A stretch of 49,832 nt of DNA from an uncultured Clostridia bacterium (GTDB taxonomy: Bacteria > Bacillota > Clostridia > Oscillospirales > Ruminococcaceae): positions 1-49,832 of the forward strand of contig CANQOC010000016.1 in NCBI GenBank assembly GCA_947625375.1, given 5' to 3'. Position 1 is the first letter of the stretch. Every line of letters begins with the position of its first letter. This document shows, piece after piece, positions 23,783 through 32,481 of the stretch. Below the pieces are notes generated by a model, which was given only the letters and a program-made list of their open reading frames with translations, had not been told where the DNA came from and did not search any database. A program made the position numbers and the translations under genes.

Positions 23783-24436
23783 TTAAAATTTAAAGCACTT
23801 TCGCACTGCCTCGATTGTGCCGAGGACGAGGACGGGGCAGTCGCTGCTCATTACGGCGTCGGGGGTAATCATCGTCAGGACGCCGTTTTTTCTCAGGGCG
23901 ATGATGTTGACGTTGTACTTGCGGCGGATATCGAGCTGTATAACCGTCTTTCCGCACCAGTCGCCGGGGACGCTCATCTCATAGATGTCGATGTCGCCCT
24001 TGAGCTCGATATAGTCCTTGATGTGGTCGGAGGTGCAGCGAATCGCCGTCCACGAAGCAAGCTGTTTTTCGGGGTAGACGACCTCGTCGGCGCCGTTGTT
24101 GAGGAGGAATTTCTCCTGCATTCCGCGCGACGCCCTCGCGATGACCCGCTTTGCGCCGAGCTCGTGGAGCAGATAGGTCGTTTCGAGCGAATTCTGGAAG
24201 TTGTCGCCGATGGTGACGATACAGGCGTCGAAGTCCCTTATCCCGAGGGATTCGAGGAACTGCTTGTTGGTGCTGTCGCCGATTATCGGCTTCGTGACCT
24301 TCGGCGCAATCTCGCTGATTCGCTCTTCGCTCATGTCGACCGCCATCACCTCGTGCCCGAGCTCGTACAGCTTCTCGGCGATGTGGCGCCCGAATCTTCC
24401 GACGCCGATTATTAAGATTGATTTCTTTTCTTTCAT
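23783..24436 (-). CDS. ktrA: potassium uptake regulatory subunit KtrA/TrkA
   Basis: This cytoplasmic RCK ring protein gates the KtrB/TrkH channel. The 217-residue product has an N-terminal Rossmann RCK_N domain (SILIIGVGRFGRHIAEKL, then DMSEERISEI and IGDSTNKQFLESLG) and an RCK_C domain. NAD(H)/ATP or cyclic-di-AMP binding is known for the family. GGAAAGGAAA precedes the start. It lies 16 bp after ktrB in the same transcript. Confidence 0.93.
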   Translation of the reverse strand: MKEKKSILIIGVGRFGRHIAEKLYELGHEVMAVDMSEERISEIAPKVTKPIIGDSTNKQFLESLGIRDFDACIVTIGDNFQNSLETTYLLHELGAKRVIARASRGMQEKFLLNNGADEVVYPEKQLASWTAIRCTSDHIKDYIELKGDIDIYEMSVPGDWCGKTVIQLDIRRKYNVNIIALRKNGVLTMITPDAVMSSDCPVLVLGTIEAVRKCFKF

Positions 24437-24452
24437 ATGGATTTCCTTTCCG

Positions 24453-25775
24453 TCAACCGACTGTTAATTCTTCGGGGGGCAGCTTCGACTGCGTCTGCTT
24501 CGGCGACAGCGCCGCGAAAATCAGCGTGAGTCCGCCGACACGGCCGAAGTACATCAGCAGAATAAGTATCATTCTCGAAATGTGACCGAGGGTCGGGGTT
24601 ATTCCGAGGGTCAGACCGACTGTGCCTATTGCGGAGGCGGTCTCGAAGAGACAGACGCGGAGCGGAAGTCCCTCGAGACGGCTTATGATACAGCCGCCCG
24701 CCGCGAAAAGTCCGACGTACATCGTCATAATGCTTGCCGCTTGGCGCACGGTCTCTTCGGCAATGCTTCGCCCGAAGAAATTGGTGTGCTCGCGGTTTCT
24801 GAAGACCGAGACCGCGGTCGAGACGCCGACGGCAAGGGTCGTTGTCTTAAGTCCGCCGGCGGTGGAGCCGGGGGAGCCGCCGACGAGCATGAGCCCAATC
24901 ATCAGCATAAGTCCCGCCTCGCTCATAAGGTTGAGGTCGACGGTGTTAAAGCCGGCGGTCCTCGCCGTGACCGACTGGAACAGCGAAGCGAGGATTCGTC
25001 CGCCTATCGGAAGATTATTGAATTCGAGGAAGAAATAGAGGAGCGCGGGGAGAAGAATAAGTATGCCCGAGGTCACGAGAATGACCTTCGACTGCATTCG
25101 GTAGCGCTTTATCCGCCACTTGTTCCGGCCGATGTCCTGCCAAGTGAGGAAGCCGATGCCTCCGATTATAATCAGCGACATCACGGCGATGTTTATGACC
25201 GGACTTCGCGCAAAGCCGGTCAGCGACGAATAGGGCGAGTTTATGCCCATGAGGTCGAAGCCGGCGTTGCAGAACGCCGAGACCGAGTGAAAGACGGCGT
25301 ACCAAATCCCGCGTCCCCAGCCGAATTCGCGGATAAATACCGGCGCCATTATAACCGCGCCGCCGAGCTCGAAGACAGCGGTCATTTTTAAGATGAAGCC
25401 GGTCAGGCTTACGACGCCGCCGACCTGATGGGCCGAGATTGCGTCCTGCATGGTCGAGCGCTGTTTAAGACCTATCTTTTTGCCCGAGAGGACGGTCACG
25501 GCAATCGAGACGGTGACGATTCCCATTCCGCCGATTTGAATCATGAGGAGGATTACCGCCTGTCCGAAGGTCGACCAATAGGTGGCGGTGTCGTGGACGA
25601 TGAGCCCGGTCACGCAGACCGCCGACGTCGCGGTAAAAAGGGCGTCGGGGAACGGCGCGGGTTCGCCGCTTCGGGTCGCGAAGGGCAGACAGAGCAAAAG
25701 GCTTCCGAGCAGTATCGCCGCCGCAAAGCCGAGGATTATTATCTGTGAGTTTGTAAGCCTGAATTTCTGTTTCAT
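24453..25775 (-). CDS. ktrB: potassium uptake membrane subunit KtrB/TrkH
   Basis: A 440-residue K+ channel-like transporter of the Trk/Ktr/HKT superfamily. The four pore loops can be seen around SAVCVTGLIVHDT, SAFCNAGFDLMG, TARTAGFNTVDL and SAIGTVGLTLGI, each with the selectivity-filter glycine. About eight to ten membrane helices are present. The start is preceded by GCGGAG. First gene of the ktrB-ktrA operon, with a sigma-A promoter at 25803-25831. No cyclic-di-AMP riboswitch was recognised in the leader. Confidence 0.94.
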   Translation of the reverse strand: MKQKFRLTNSQIIILGFAAAILLGSLLLCLPFATRSGEPAPFPDALFTATSAVCVTGLIVHDTATYWSTFGQAVILLMIQIGGMGIVTVSIAVTVLSGKKIGLKQRSTMQDAISAHQVGGVVSLTGFILKMTAVFELGGAVIMAPVFIREFGWGRGIWYAVFHSVSAFCNAGFDLMGINSPYSSLTGFARSPVINIAVMSLIIIGGIGFLTWQDIGRNKWRIKRYRMQSKVILVTSGILILLPALLYFFLEFNNLPIGGRILASLFQSVTARTAGFNTVDLNLMSEAGLMLMIGLMLVGGSPGSTAGGLKTTTLAVGVSTAVSVFRNREHTNFFGRSIAEETVRQAASIMTMYVGLFAAGGCIISRLEGLPLRVCLFETASAIGTVGLTLGITPTLGHISRMILILLMYFGRVGGLTLIFAALSPKQTQSKLPPEELTVG

Positions 25776-25802
25776 GACATACTCCGCAAAAGGTTTTTCT
25801 AT

Positions 25803-25831
25803 ATTTTACCCCTTTTGCGGGACAAAGTCAA
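25803..25831 (-). promoter_or_regulatory. ktrB-ktrA promoter
   Basis: On the minus strand, TTGACT (25826-25831), 17 bp, TAAAAT (25803-25808), 28 bp before the start. Confidence 0.75.
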
Positions 25832-25848
25832 GCCGGAAGACAGATGTG

Positions 25849-25971
25849 CTGTGGCCTAAAAGGCCACAGCAAGAAGATAGAAGTTAGGAATTAGATGTTA
25901 GAGTTTCAAGATGTCGCCTTCGGCGACGGTTTTAAATTTGGGATAATGCGGGCGGAATGGACAATTCCGGT
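25849..25971. repeat. intergenic composite repeat, copy 4 of 5
   Basis: Same order as the copy at 23650: TGTGGCC-TAAAA-GGCCACA hairpin, purine tract, ATGTCGCC-TTC-GGCGACG hairpin, GGATAATGCGGGCGGAATGG. It lies just upstream of the ktrB promoter. Confidence 0.78.
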
Positions 25972-26111
25972 AGATGGTGGAGGATAGAGGGCGGGTACTT
26001 TGGCGGAGCGCAGCCCCCTTCCCGCCGGGGAGGGGGTGGGGTAGGAGTCTAAAGATAGCATGAGCGAAGCGAATTCCTTATTCCTGCAGTGTGGTGATGC
26101 ACGCCATAGGA
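25972..26111. repeat. GC-rich palindrome module
   Basis: No gene. The module holds CCCCCTTCCCGCC-GGGGAGGGGGTGGG (about 26014-26042) followed by AGTCTAAAGATAGCATGAGC and GAAGCGAATTCC, in reverse orientation to the copies near 9 kb. Confidence 0.65.
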
Positions 26112-26194
26112 GCATACGCTTGTTTTATCCGTGAACGCGAGCAATCAATCGTTCTCGATTGCGAAGCGTGAACAGCTATAAAACAAGCTTATGC
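26112..26194. repeat. ~83-bp palindromic repeat, copy 2 of 3
   Basis: Ends GCATACGCTTGTTTTAT and ATAAAACAAGCTTATGC; centre CAATCGTTCTCGATTG. It abuts the four-way-junction element at 26196, on the opposite side from copy 1, so the composite is inverted. Confidence 0.85.
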
Positions 26195-26195
26195 A

Positions 26196-26301
26196 GCGCA
26201 GTCCGGCGCGCTTCGTGCGCTAACGAAATGAAGCCGAAAAACCCCGCGGGGTTTTTCCTGCTCTTTCGTTCCGACCGCCTGACGGCGGTCACGGACTGCG
26301 C
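26196..26301. repeat. four-way-junction element, copy 4 of 6 (reverse orientation)
   Basis: The outer stem GCGCAGTCCG/CGGACTGCGC (26196-26205/26292-26301) is perfect. Inner hairpins appear in reverse order: GCGCGC-TTC-GTGCGC (26206-26220), the long hairpin (about 26222-26270, imperfect in the middle) and GACCGCC-TGAC-GGCGGTC (26273-26290). It is followed by CTCATAGGAGCTGAAGCC and a GC-rich palindrome module up to about 26420; the rest to 26571 has no gene except a pyrimidine tract. Confidence 0.85.
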
Positions 26302-26571
26302 CCTCATAGGAGCTGAAGCCGAAGCGATGCGTTCCCCCTCCCATGTGGGAGGGGGAAGGGGGTGGGAGTCTAAAAATAGTATGAGCGAAGCGAATTCCTT
26401 TTTATCGGAAATCCGGCGATGCTCTCACTTTTTAAATGTGCGCAGATGTCCTTGCTGTGGCAGCTGCTGAAAATAACATTCGCTCCGCGAATTCCTTATT
26501 TCCGCCAACACTCCTCCGCACCCTATCAGATATCAGAAGTCAGACCTCAGCCCTCTACCCTCCAACCTCCA

Positions 26572-27465
26572 TCATCTATCTTCTGCCTTCTGACATCTAA
26601 CTACAACCGTCAGCCTATCTCCGTCCATCGAGGCGCTGATGCTCCCGCCCATCTGCTCGACGAGGGCCTTTGATATCGCGAGGCCGAGGCCGGTCGAGTT
26701 GCGGGCGGCCTCGACGGAAAAGAAGCGGTCGAAGAGCCGCCCGACGTCGACGCCGCCGAGGTTACTCGCGGTGTTCGAGAAGAACGCCGCGCCGCTTTCG
26801 TCCATCGTCACGAAGAGGTCGCCATCCGAGTATTTAAGCGCGTTTGCGAGAATGTTCCCGTAGACCCGCGACAGCGCCTCGCGGTCGGCGGTGCGGATAA
26901 TTTTCTCCTCCGGAATCTCAATTATCGGCACAATTCCCCGCTCGGTGAGCGCGCCGTAAAGCCCCGCGATGCTCTCCTCGAGAACCGAGCGGATATCGAC
27001 CGGCTCGGGCGAAAGTCCATCCGCCGACGATATCACCACCGAATAGCGGAAAAGCTCCTCGGTCAGCCGCTTCATCGCCTCGGCGCGGTTCTCGATGTGC
27101 AAAAGATACCGCCTGACGCTTTCGCTCGTCTCCTCGCGGCTTAAAAGCTCGAGATACCCCATAATCGCGGTCAGCGGCGTTCTTAGGTCGTGAGATATGT
27201 TCGTGACCGCCTCCTTAAGTTCCCTGTCGCCGTTTTCAAAGGTCCGGCGAAGTCTTCTGAGCTCCCGAAGCCGGCGGTTCAGCTCCGCCGCGAGCGCGTT
27301 GACGGTTCTGTCGGATTGAGGCACGGTTATAACCGCGTTCGTGTCGTCCGAAAGAATCTCCCCGAGGCTTTTAATGACCTCTTTTGTGCCGCTTTTAAGT
27401 ATAAAATACCTCACGGCAAAGTACACCGCCGCGATAAAGCACACCGCCGCCGCTGCCCACGCCAT
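26572..27465 (-). CDS. sensor histidine kinase with short N-terminal membrane anchor
   Basis: The 297-residue kinase has one N-terminal membrane segment (AWAAAAVCFIAAVYFAVRYF), a HAMP-like linker, the H box NISHDLRTPLTAIMGYLELL with the phospho-accepting His, the N box GNILANALKYSDGD and the G2 box NSTGLGLAISKALVEQMGG. There is almost no extracytoplasmic domain, so the signal is probably sensed through the neighbouring transporter, as for BceS or LanK-type kinases (inference). It is the last gene of the minus-strand unit behind two ABC permeases; the cognate regulator is encoded at the head, at 30182. GGGGGTGATG precedes the start. Confidence 0.92.
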   Translation of the reverse strand: MAWAAAAVCFIAAVYFAVRYFILKSGTKEVIKSLGEILSDDTNAVITVPQSDRTVNALAAELNRRLRELRRLRRTFENGDRELKEAVTNISHDLRTPLTAIMGYLELLSREETSESVRRYLLHIENRAEAMKRLTEELFRYSVVISSADGLSPEPVDIRSVLEESIAGLYGALTERGIVPIIEIPEEKIIRTADREALSRVYGNILANALKYSDGDLFVTMDESGAAFFSNTASNLGGVDVGRLFDRFFSVEAARNSTGLGLAISKALVEQMGGSISASMDGDRLTVVVRCQKAEDR

Positions 27466-27502
27466 ATCATCACCCCCGCGCCGATATTTTTGAATGACCG
27501 CG

Positions 27503-28372
27503 CTACTTAAGGTCCTTCCGCTTAAAGCCGAAGACCCCGACGGCGGTCGACGCCGCGATTATTGCCGCCGAAGCGCACCATGAATAGAGCGGCTGGTCGA
27601 GCTGTTCGTCGTCCGAAAAGACGGTGTTTGCTAAAAGGATTGCCTGCCCCGACGGCAGGGCGTTGAGCACCCGCTTATAGACCGCACGCTTCGGCTCGGC
27701 GACGTAATCCGGGTTCGGCTTGGGCGAGACCGGCTCCATCACCGTCTCGCCGTCGTCGTTCAAGAAAATATTGACCCCGCTCGAAACGATTTCCGGCTCC
27801 AAGAGCTTGTTGTAAAAATAGCTCCCCGCAACGATGACTATAAGCACAAGGAATATCTCGAAGACCGCCACCGCCGCCTTGTTTGTGACCGCGTGGCTTA
27901 TGACGCAGAGGAAGGACGCGAGCGCCGCGCAGAAGAGAAGGCTTTTTATCACCGAAAAAATCCACCCCAAGATTCCGAAGCGCCATATCCCGACGACGGG
28001 CAGAGCCGACAGTCCCCCGATGTGCCATGCGGCGCAGAACACCGCCGACACCGTTACCGCGGCAATAAGGTCGGCAAGGTAGATTTTCCGGCGGCGGTTC
28101 CCGACGACGATTTTGTTCCGCATCGTCCCGTCCGAAAACTCGGTGCCGAGATAGAGCGAGATGAACACCGGCAGTATCAAAAGCACGACCGGGCCGTGGT
28201 CGAAGCAGAACATTTCGGCACAGGCGCTGCCCGGCTCCTCATGTGTGCCGGTGTATTTAAGGGCGCTGTCATAGGTTAAAACCGCGGAATATATGAATAT
28301 TGCCGCTGTCAGGAGCCAGAAGAGCCTGCTCCTGAAAAGCCGGCAGAAATTTGCCCGAATGATGTTTGACAT
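27503..28372 (-). CDS. ABC-2 type permease (LanG/LanE-like)
   Basis: The 289-residue membrane protein has about six helices, beginning MSNIIRANFCRLFRSRLFWLL and with the family motif YLGTEFSDGTMRNKIVVGN in the first cytoplasmic loop. This loop also occurs in the neighbouring permease as FAGSDYAFGTIRNKLAVG, so the two are duplicated paralogues. A large external loop (about residues 195-255) separates the last two helices. Together with the next two genes it would form a self-protection exporter of the bacitracin/lantibiotic type. AGGAGTG precedes the start. Confidence 0.85.
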   Translation of the reverse strand: MSNIIRANFCRLFRSRLFWLLTAAIFIYSAVLTYDSALKYTGTHEEPGSACAEMFCFDHGPVVLLILPVFISLYLGTEFSDGTMRNKIVVGNRRRKIYLADLIAAVTVSAVFCAAWHIGGLSALPVVGIWRFGILGWIFSVIKSLLFCAALASFLCVISHAVTNKAAVAVFEIFLVLIVIVAGSYFYNKLLEPEIVSSGVNIFLNDDGETVMEPVSPKPNPDYVAEPKRAVYKRVLNALPSGQAILLANTVFSDDEQLDQPLYSWCASAAIIAASTAVGVFGFKRKDLK

Positions 28373-28387
28373 ATATAAACACTCCTT

Positions 28388-29179
28388 TTATCTGATGTTC
28401 TTTCTTGAAAATAAAAGCAGTCCCAAAAGGGTGATTGCCGCCGCAAGGCATATTGCCGCAATAACGTGGACGGGCAGGAGATTGCTTTTCGGACTGATGA
28501 CCTCTAATTCCGCCGCGCTCGGAATAACCGTCCCGAGAATTCCGTAGACCCTTTTCACGGCGGGGTATAACCCGGCATATTCGGGGCGCGAAAGCCTTGA
28601 AAGCTCGGCGTATACATGAACGCCGGCGGCTGTAATGACCGCGAAGGCGGAAATTCCCGCGACGAGCGAAGCCGCCTTGTCGGCGGCGAGGACGGTTATG
28701 AACACCGAGAGCGTCGACCAGAAGAGGGTCAGTGCAATCGCCTCCGCAAGCTTTATGAGCGGGCGGGTCAGCGCCGAGAACACGAGCGGACCGACCGTCC
28801 CGAAATATCCGACAATAACCGCCGCAAGAAGCTGTGCGCACCAGAACGACATTCCCGCGGTAAACGTCAGTATCAGATAGGAAAGATAGATTTCGGCGCG
28901 CCCGCAGCCGACCGCAAGCTTGTTCCTAATCGTCCCGAAGGCGTAGTCCGAGCCGGCAAAGAACGGGCAGAACACCGCGAGCGCGAGTCCGATATACATC
29001 ACCGGCAGGAACATATACTCGCTCGCCTGCGGGACGAAGTCCTCGGCGCCGAGGCGCGACAAATTGACCCCCGCGAGGCAGTAAAATACACACCCGAGCG
29101 CGAAGAAAAGGGCGTTTGTCGCCGCGAACGCGCGGGAGCGGAGCAGGCGGCAGAGGTCGGAGCGCAAAAGCCTTGTCAT
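28388..29179 (-). CDS. ABC-2 type permease (LanE/LanG-like)
   Basis: The 263-residue membrane protein has about six helices. It begins MTRLLRSDLCRLLRSRAF and holds FGTIRNKLAVGCGRAEIYLS, matching the loop in the downstream paralogue. The start overlaps the ATPase stop in ATGA. It probably pairs with that paralogue to form the membrane part of the exporter. Confidence 0.85.
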   Translation of the reverse strand: MTRLLRSDLCRLLRSRAFAATNALFFALGCVFYCLAGVNLSRLGAEDFVPQASEYMFLPVMYIGLALAVFCPFFAGSDYAFGTIRNKLAVGCGRAEIYLSYLILTFTAGMSFWCAQLLAAVIVGYFGTVGPLVFSALTRPLIKLAEAIALTLFWSTLSVFITVLAADKAASLVAGISAFAVITAAGVHVYAELSRLSRPEYAGLYPAVKRVYGILGTVIPSAAELEVISPKSNLLPVHVIAAICLAAAITLLGLLLFSRKNIR

Positions 29180-30084
29180 TGCTGCCTCCCGACGAGTCCG
29201 ATAAAGTAGCTTTCAAGGCTCTCGTCCTTTTCCGTGACCGACAAAAGCTCGCACCCCTCGGCCGAAAGCGCCGCCGTCAGCGAAGTGATATTCGGGCGGG
29301 CATAGATATCCGCCTCGGCGTCCGAGACGACGCTGTATTCGAGGTTGAGCGAGTCGAGAACCCTTGCCGCCGCCCTTATGTCGCTGACCTCGATTCGGCA
29401 GCACTTTCTGCACGCGGCGTCGAGCTCTTCAGCCGAAATCTCCTTTATCATTCTTCCGCCGTCGATAAAGCCGTAGTGGGTCGCGAGGCGGGAAAGCTCG
29501 TCCAAAATGTGACTCGAAATCAGGACGGTTATGTTCCGCTCGCGGTTCAGCCTTAAAATAAGCTCGCGGATTTCGACGATGCCCTGCGGGTCGAGTCCGT
29601 TGACCGGCTCGTCGAGCACCAGAAAGTCGGGACTTCCGCAGAGCGCCACGGCAATCCCGAGGCGCTGTTTCATTCCGAGGGAAAAGTTCTTTGCCTTTTT
29701 CTTCCCCGCCGATTCAAGTCCGACAAGACCGAGAAGCTCGTCAATCCCCTCGAAGGACGGCATGCCGAGAATACGGTACTGCTGTTTAAGGTTGTCCTCG
29801 GCGCTCATGTCGAGATATACCGACGGGGTCTCGACGACCGCGCCCATTCTCCGCCGGGCACGGACGATTTTCTTGCTCCTGCTGTCGGCGCCGTAGAGCG
29901 AGTATTCGCCGAGCGACGGCGACTGCAGTCCGCAGATTATGCGAATCAGGGTTGTCTTTCCCGCGCCGTTTTTCCCGACGAGTCCGTATATCGAGCCTTT
30001 CGGGACCTTCATCGTCAGACCGGAGAGCGCGCGGAATTTTCCGTAGTTCTTATAGATTGAATTTGCCGTCAGAACATATTCCAT
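29176..30084 (-). CDS. ABC transporter ATP-binding protein (BcrA/LanF-like)
   Basis: The 302-residue ATPase has Walker A GLVGKNGAGKTTLIRI, signature NFSLGMKQRLGIAVAL, Walker B DFLVLDEPVNGLDPQG and the H-loop ISSHILDELSR. The C-terminal extension fits the BcrA/LanF group that confers self-resistance to peptide antibiotics. The start at 30084 is preferred because the ATG two codons upstream lies too close to GGAGG. First gene of the exporter operon, controlled by the direct repeats at 30135-30178. Confidence 0.92.
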   Translation of the reverse strand: MEYVLTANSIYKNYGKFRALSGLTMKVPKGSIYGLVGKNGAGKTTLIRIICGLQSPSLGEYSLYGADSRSKKIVRARRRMGAVVETPSVYLDMSAEDNLKQQYRILGMPSFEGIDELLGLVGLESAGKKKAKNFSLGMKQRLGIAVALCGSPDFLVLDEPVNGLDPQGIVEIRELILRLNRERNITVLISSHILDELSRLATHYGFIDGGRMIKEISAEELDAACRKCCRIEVSDIRAAARVLDSLNLEYSVVSDAEADIYARPNITSLTAALSAEGCELLSVTEKDESLESYFIGLVGRQQ

Positions 30085-30134
30085 AATCATACCTCCAATG
30101 ACAGTTTTTCTGACATTACGGATAATATCACCGC

Positions 30135-30178
30135 GGGGTTAAGAAAGCGGTAAAGGCGGGGGTTAAGATTCGGTAAAA
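30135..30178 (-). promoter_or_regulatory. direct-repeat operator of the ABC exporter operon
   Basis: On the minus strand, TTTACC and TTAACC occur as a pair 10-11 bp apart and the pair repeats after about 23 bp (TTTACCGAATCTTAACC, then TTTACCGCTTTCTTAACC). Four half-sites in tandem at one-turn spacing are the usual target of OmpR-family response regulators. The last half-site lies upstream of TATTAT (about 30122-30127), where no good -35 box exists, so activation by the adjacent regulator is likely. Confidence 0.65.
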
Positions 30179-30181
30179 ATG

Positions 30182-30859
30182 TCAGACGTCCTTTTTTCTC
30201 ATTCTGAAGCCGATTCCCCAGACCGCCTCGATGCAGTCGCGGGAGGTCGGCTCGCGGAGCTTGCGGCGAAGGTTCGAGATGTGGATTTTAAGCGAGCTGT
30301 CGGTGCAGTCGGGGGTGTCGGCGGAGATGCGGTCCAGAAGCTGCGATTTTGTATATACCTGTGACGGCTTTTGCATCAAAAGCTTAAGGATTGCGTACTC
30401 AGTGCGGGTGAGCTTTACTTCCGCGCCTGCGGCGGTGACGGTGCGGCGGGCGGTGTCGAGCCTTAAGTCGTCAAAGACGAGGACTCCGCCCTCGCGGAAG
30501 CGCTCCCCGCGGAGTCTTACGGCAATCCGCGCAAGGAGCTCGGACAGCTCGAACGGCTTTGTGACATAGTCCTCGGCGCCGCCGAGAAGAAGCGAGACCT
30601 TTGAGCTCGGGTCGGCCTTTGCCGAAAGCACGATTACGGGGATATCCGCGAGCTTCGGAAGGACCTCTTCGCCCGAAAGTCCGGGGAGCATAAGGTCGAG
30701 AAGGACGAGGTCGGGACGGCTTCCGCTTTCGACCGCGAGGACGGCCTCGGTGCCGGAATATGCCCGCGCGACCGAATAACCCTCGCGGCTCAGCGCCTCC
30801 GAGAGCATGTCTCCGATGTGTACGTCGTCGTCGACGATTAAAACAGTTTTGCGGGGCAT
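30182..30859 (-). CDS. OmpR-family response regulator
   Basis: The 225-residue regulator has a receiver domain with the acidic pair in TVLIVDDDVHIGDML, the phospho-Asp in LVLLDLMLPGLSGEE and the Lys in IPVIVLSAKADP, then a winged-helix DNA-binding domain (EVKLTRTEYAILKLLMQKPSQ, LKIHISNLRRKL, AVWGIGFRMRK). The ATG at 30859 follows AAAGGTG; a GTG three codons earlier overlaps that site. It is 97 bp upstream of the ATPase gene and likely binds the repeats in that gap. Its partner kinase is at 26572. Confidence 0.94.
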   Translation of the reverse strand: MPRKTVLIVDDDVHIGDMLSEALSREGYSVARAYSGTEAVLAVESGSRPDLVLLDLMLPGLSGEEVLPKLADIPVIVLSAKADPSSKVSLLLGGAEDYVTKPFELSELLARIAVRLRGERFREGGVLVFDDLRLDTARRTVTAAGAEVKLTRTEYAILKLLMQKPSQVYTKSQLLDRISADTPDCTDSSLKIHISNLRRKLREPTSRDCIEAVWGIGFRMRKKDV

Positions 30860-30897
30860 TGGAATCACCTTTGATGTTGAAGATTTTTTGTGGACGG

Positions 30898-31035
30898 GAG
30901 CTGTCAGAAGACAGAAGTGAGAGGGCAGATGACAGAGGATAGAAGATGGAGGATAGAGGATAGAAGAGCGGGGGTCTGCGTTGCTCCTTATGCTTCTGAC
31001 ATCTGACTCTCTGATTTCTGTTCTCTGATATTATA
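30898..31035. repeat. purine/pyrimidine tract
   Basis: The plus strand runs GAAGACAGAAGTGAGAGGGC and on through GATAGAAGATGGAGGATAG-type steps to about 30970, then changes to pyrimidine steps (CTTCTGACATCTGACTCTC) to about 31030. No gene or hairpin terminator is seen. It lies upstream of the response regulator. Confidence 0.5.
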
Positions 31036-31059
31036 CTCCCGCATCGCCGTTCATGCAAG

Positions 31060-31090
31060 AAAAATCCCCCGAAAAAGAGCTTTCGGGGGA
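31060..31090 (-). terminator. terminator after the CAAX-family protease
   Basis: On the minus strand, CCCCCGAAA and TTTCGGGGG (31066-31089) form a 9-bp stem with a 6-nt loop, followed by ATTTTT. Confidence 0.92.
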
Positions 31091-31112
31091 AATCTTTACC
31101 CAAACTTTACTT

Positions 31113-32450
31113 TTAGCCGATGACGACCCTTGTACGGTATGAGGCTTCGGGGGTCGTGACCTCGGAGTAGTTGTACACAAGGTTGAGGACATAGTCCCCG
31201 GCGTCGAGTCCGACGGTCATTCCGATTTTGCAGATTCCGCCGTAGTTGCTCTCGAAGGCCGTTTTGCCGTCGCTGCTGTTAATCTGTACGAGCACAAAGG
31301 CATTGGTGTCCTCGGGGCGGCTGTCGATTTCGAGGCGGTAGTCGCCCGAGCTTTCGACGGTGAACTCATACTGTGAGCCGAACGTGATGTCTCCGCTCCA
31401 TTCTCCCGAGTTGGTGACGTCCAAAACGTGCTCCCCGAGGGAGAAGCCGCTTCCGTCGAAGATTCCGTTGACCGCGTTCTGAATGTCTGGGTTGAGGACA
31501 ACCGACATCACAAAGAGCGCTATCCAGACGACGATTATTATCACAAGCGCGCGCTTGAACGACGACTTGTCCTTCTTTACCGTCTCCTCGGGGACAGACT
31601 CGGGGACGATTCCCTTTTCGGTGAGCATCTGTTCCGCCTTGCTCTTTCTTAAGAGGATAAGCGCGACAATCAGATAGGGGAGGGAGTTGGTGATTGCGGT
31701 AATCGGGGTATAGGCTCCGACGGTGTCGGCGATAGAGCCGCCGTACAGTCCGGGGATAATCAGTCCGCAGAAGTCGAGAAAACCGTGAATAAAAATCGTC
31801 ACCCAGATATTCCGGCAGCGGTAATAAATCGCGGTAAAAACGATTCCCGAGACGAGCGCCGCGGTAATCTGTACGCAAACGCCGCCGAACGCCGAGCTGT
31901 CGCCGGAGGAGATGAAGTTGACGGCGTGCATAAGTCCGAAGACGAGTCCGGAATAGATTGCGGCGGTGCGGATTCCGTATACCGACGTCGCGTGCTTATC
32001 CCAGAAGAGGTTCGAGATAATCCCCCTGAAAAACGTCTCCTCGGTGAGACCGATTAAAAACGTCATTATGACGAATACGGCAATCTTCCAGACCGGCTCA
32101 AGCGGCGTTCCGAGCTCATATCCGAGCGACACCGGGTCGGTGATGAACATAACTACCGACACAACCGCCGAAAATACCGACGTGACAATAATATACATTC
32201 CGCAGACGATTCCCCGCCCGAAGTGCTCGGTCTGTCCCCAGATAAAGCCGTATCCGAAAATCAGCGCGAGGGAGATTCCGACGAGTGCCATAACGCTTTC
32301 GGCTACAAGCTGTTGAAGAAAGCTTCCGTTTTCAATAAAGAACGACGGCGCGAATATCAGAAGATATGAGCCTCCGAAGAGCGCGGCCGAGAACAGAAGC
32401 AGGACTACCAGCGACCATGCCAGCGGGTGCCTTGTGGTGATTTTTCGCAT
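31113..32450 (-). CDS. CPBP/CAAX-family intramembrane metalloprotease with C-terminal beta domain
   Basis: The 445-residue protein has about eight membrane helices with the CPBP motifs EETFFRG (motif 1, glutamates that hold the metal), FGLMHAVNF (motif 2, His) and FIHGFLDFCG (motif 3, His). Such proteases are Rce1-like; in bacteria many serve in peptide-antibiotic maturation or immunity. After another membrane helix (ALVIIIVVWIALFVMSVVL) comes an external domain of about 130 residues that reads beta-rich (WSGDITFGSQYEFTVESSG, GDYRLEIDS), like a pre-peptidase C-terminal or CBM-like fold. It starts 31 bp after valS and probably shares its transcript. AAAGGAAG precedes the start. Confidence 0.85.
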   Translation of the reverse strand: MRKITTRHPLAWSLVVLLLFSAALFGGSYLLIFAPSFFIENGSFLQQLVAESVMALVGISLALIFGYGFIWGQTEHFGRGIVCGMYIIVTSVFSAVVSVVMFITDPVSLGYELGTPLEPVWKIAVFVIMTFLIGLTEETFFRGIISNLFWDKHATSVYGIRTAAIYSGLVFGLMHAVNFISSGDSSAFGGVCVQITAALVSGIVFTAIYYRCRNIWVTIFIHGFLDFCGLIIPGLYGGSIADTVGAYTPITAITNSLPYLIVALILLRKSKAEQMLTEKGIVPESVPEETVKKDKSSFKRALVIIIVVWIALFVMSVVLNPDIQNAVNGIFDGSGFSLGEHVLDVTNSGEWSGDITFGSQYEFTVESSGDYRLEIDSRPEDTNAFVLVQINSSDGKTAFESNYGGICKIGMTVGLDAGDYVLNLVYNYSEVTTPEASYRTRVVIG

Positions 32451-32481
32451 TTGTCATCTTCCTTTCAGTGAAGAATTTGCG

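Noticed and set aside
26112..26301. Remnant of an insertion sequence with inverted repeats
   Set aside because: No transposase frame lies between or near the palindromes, and the same composite occurs elsewhere at the same short length. It is a small non-coding element rather than a broken IS.
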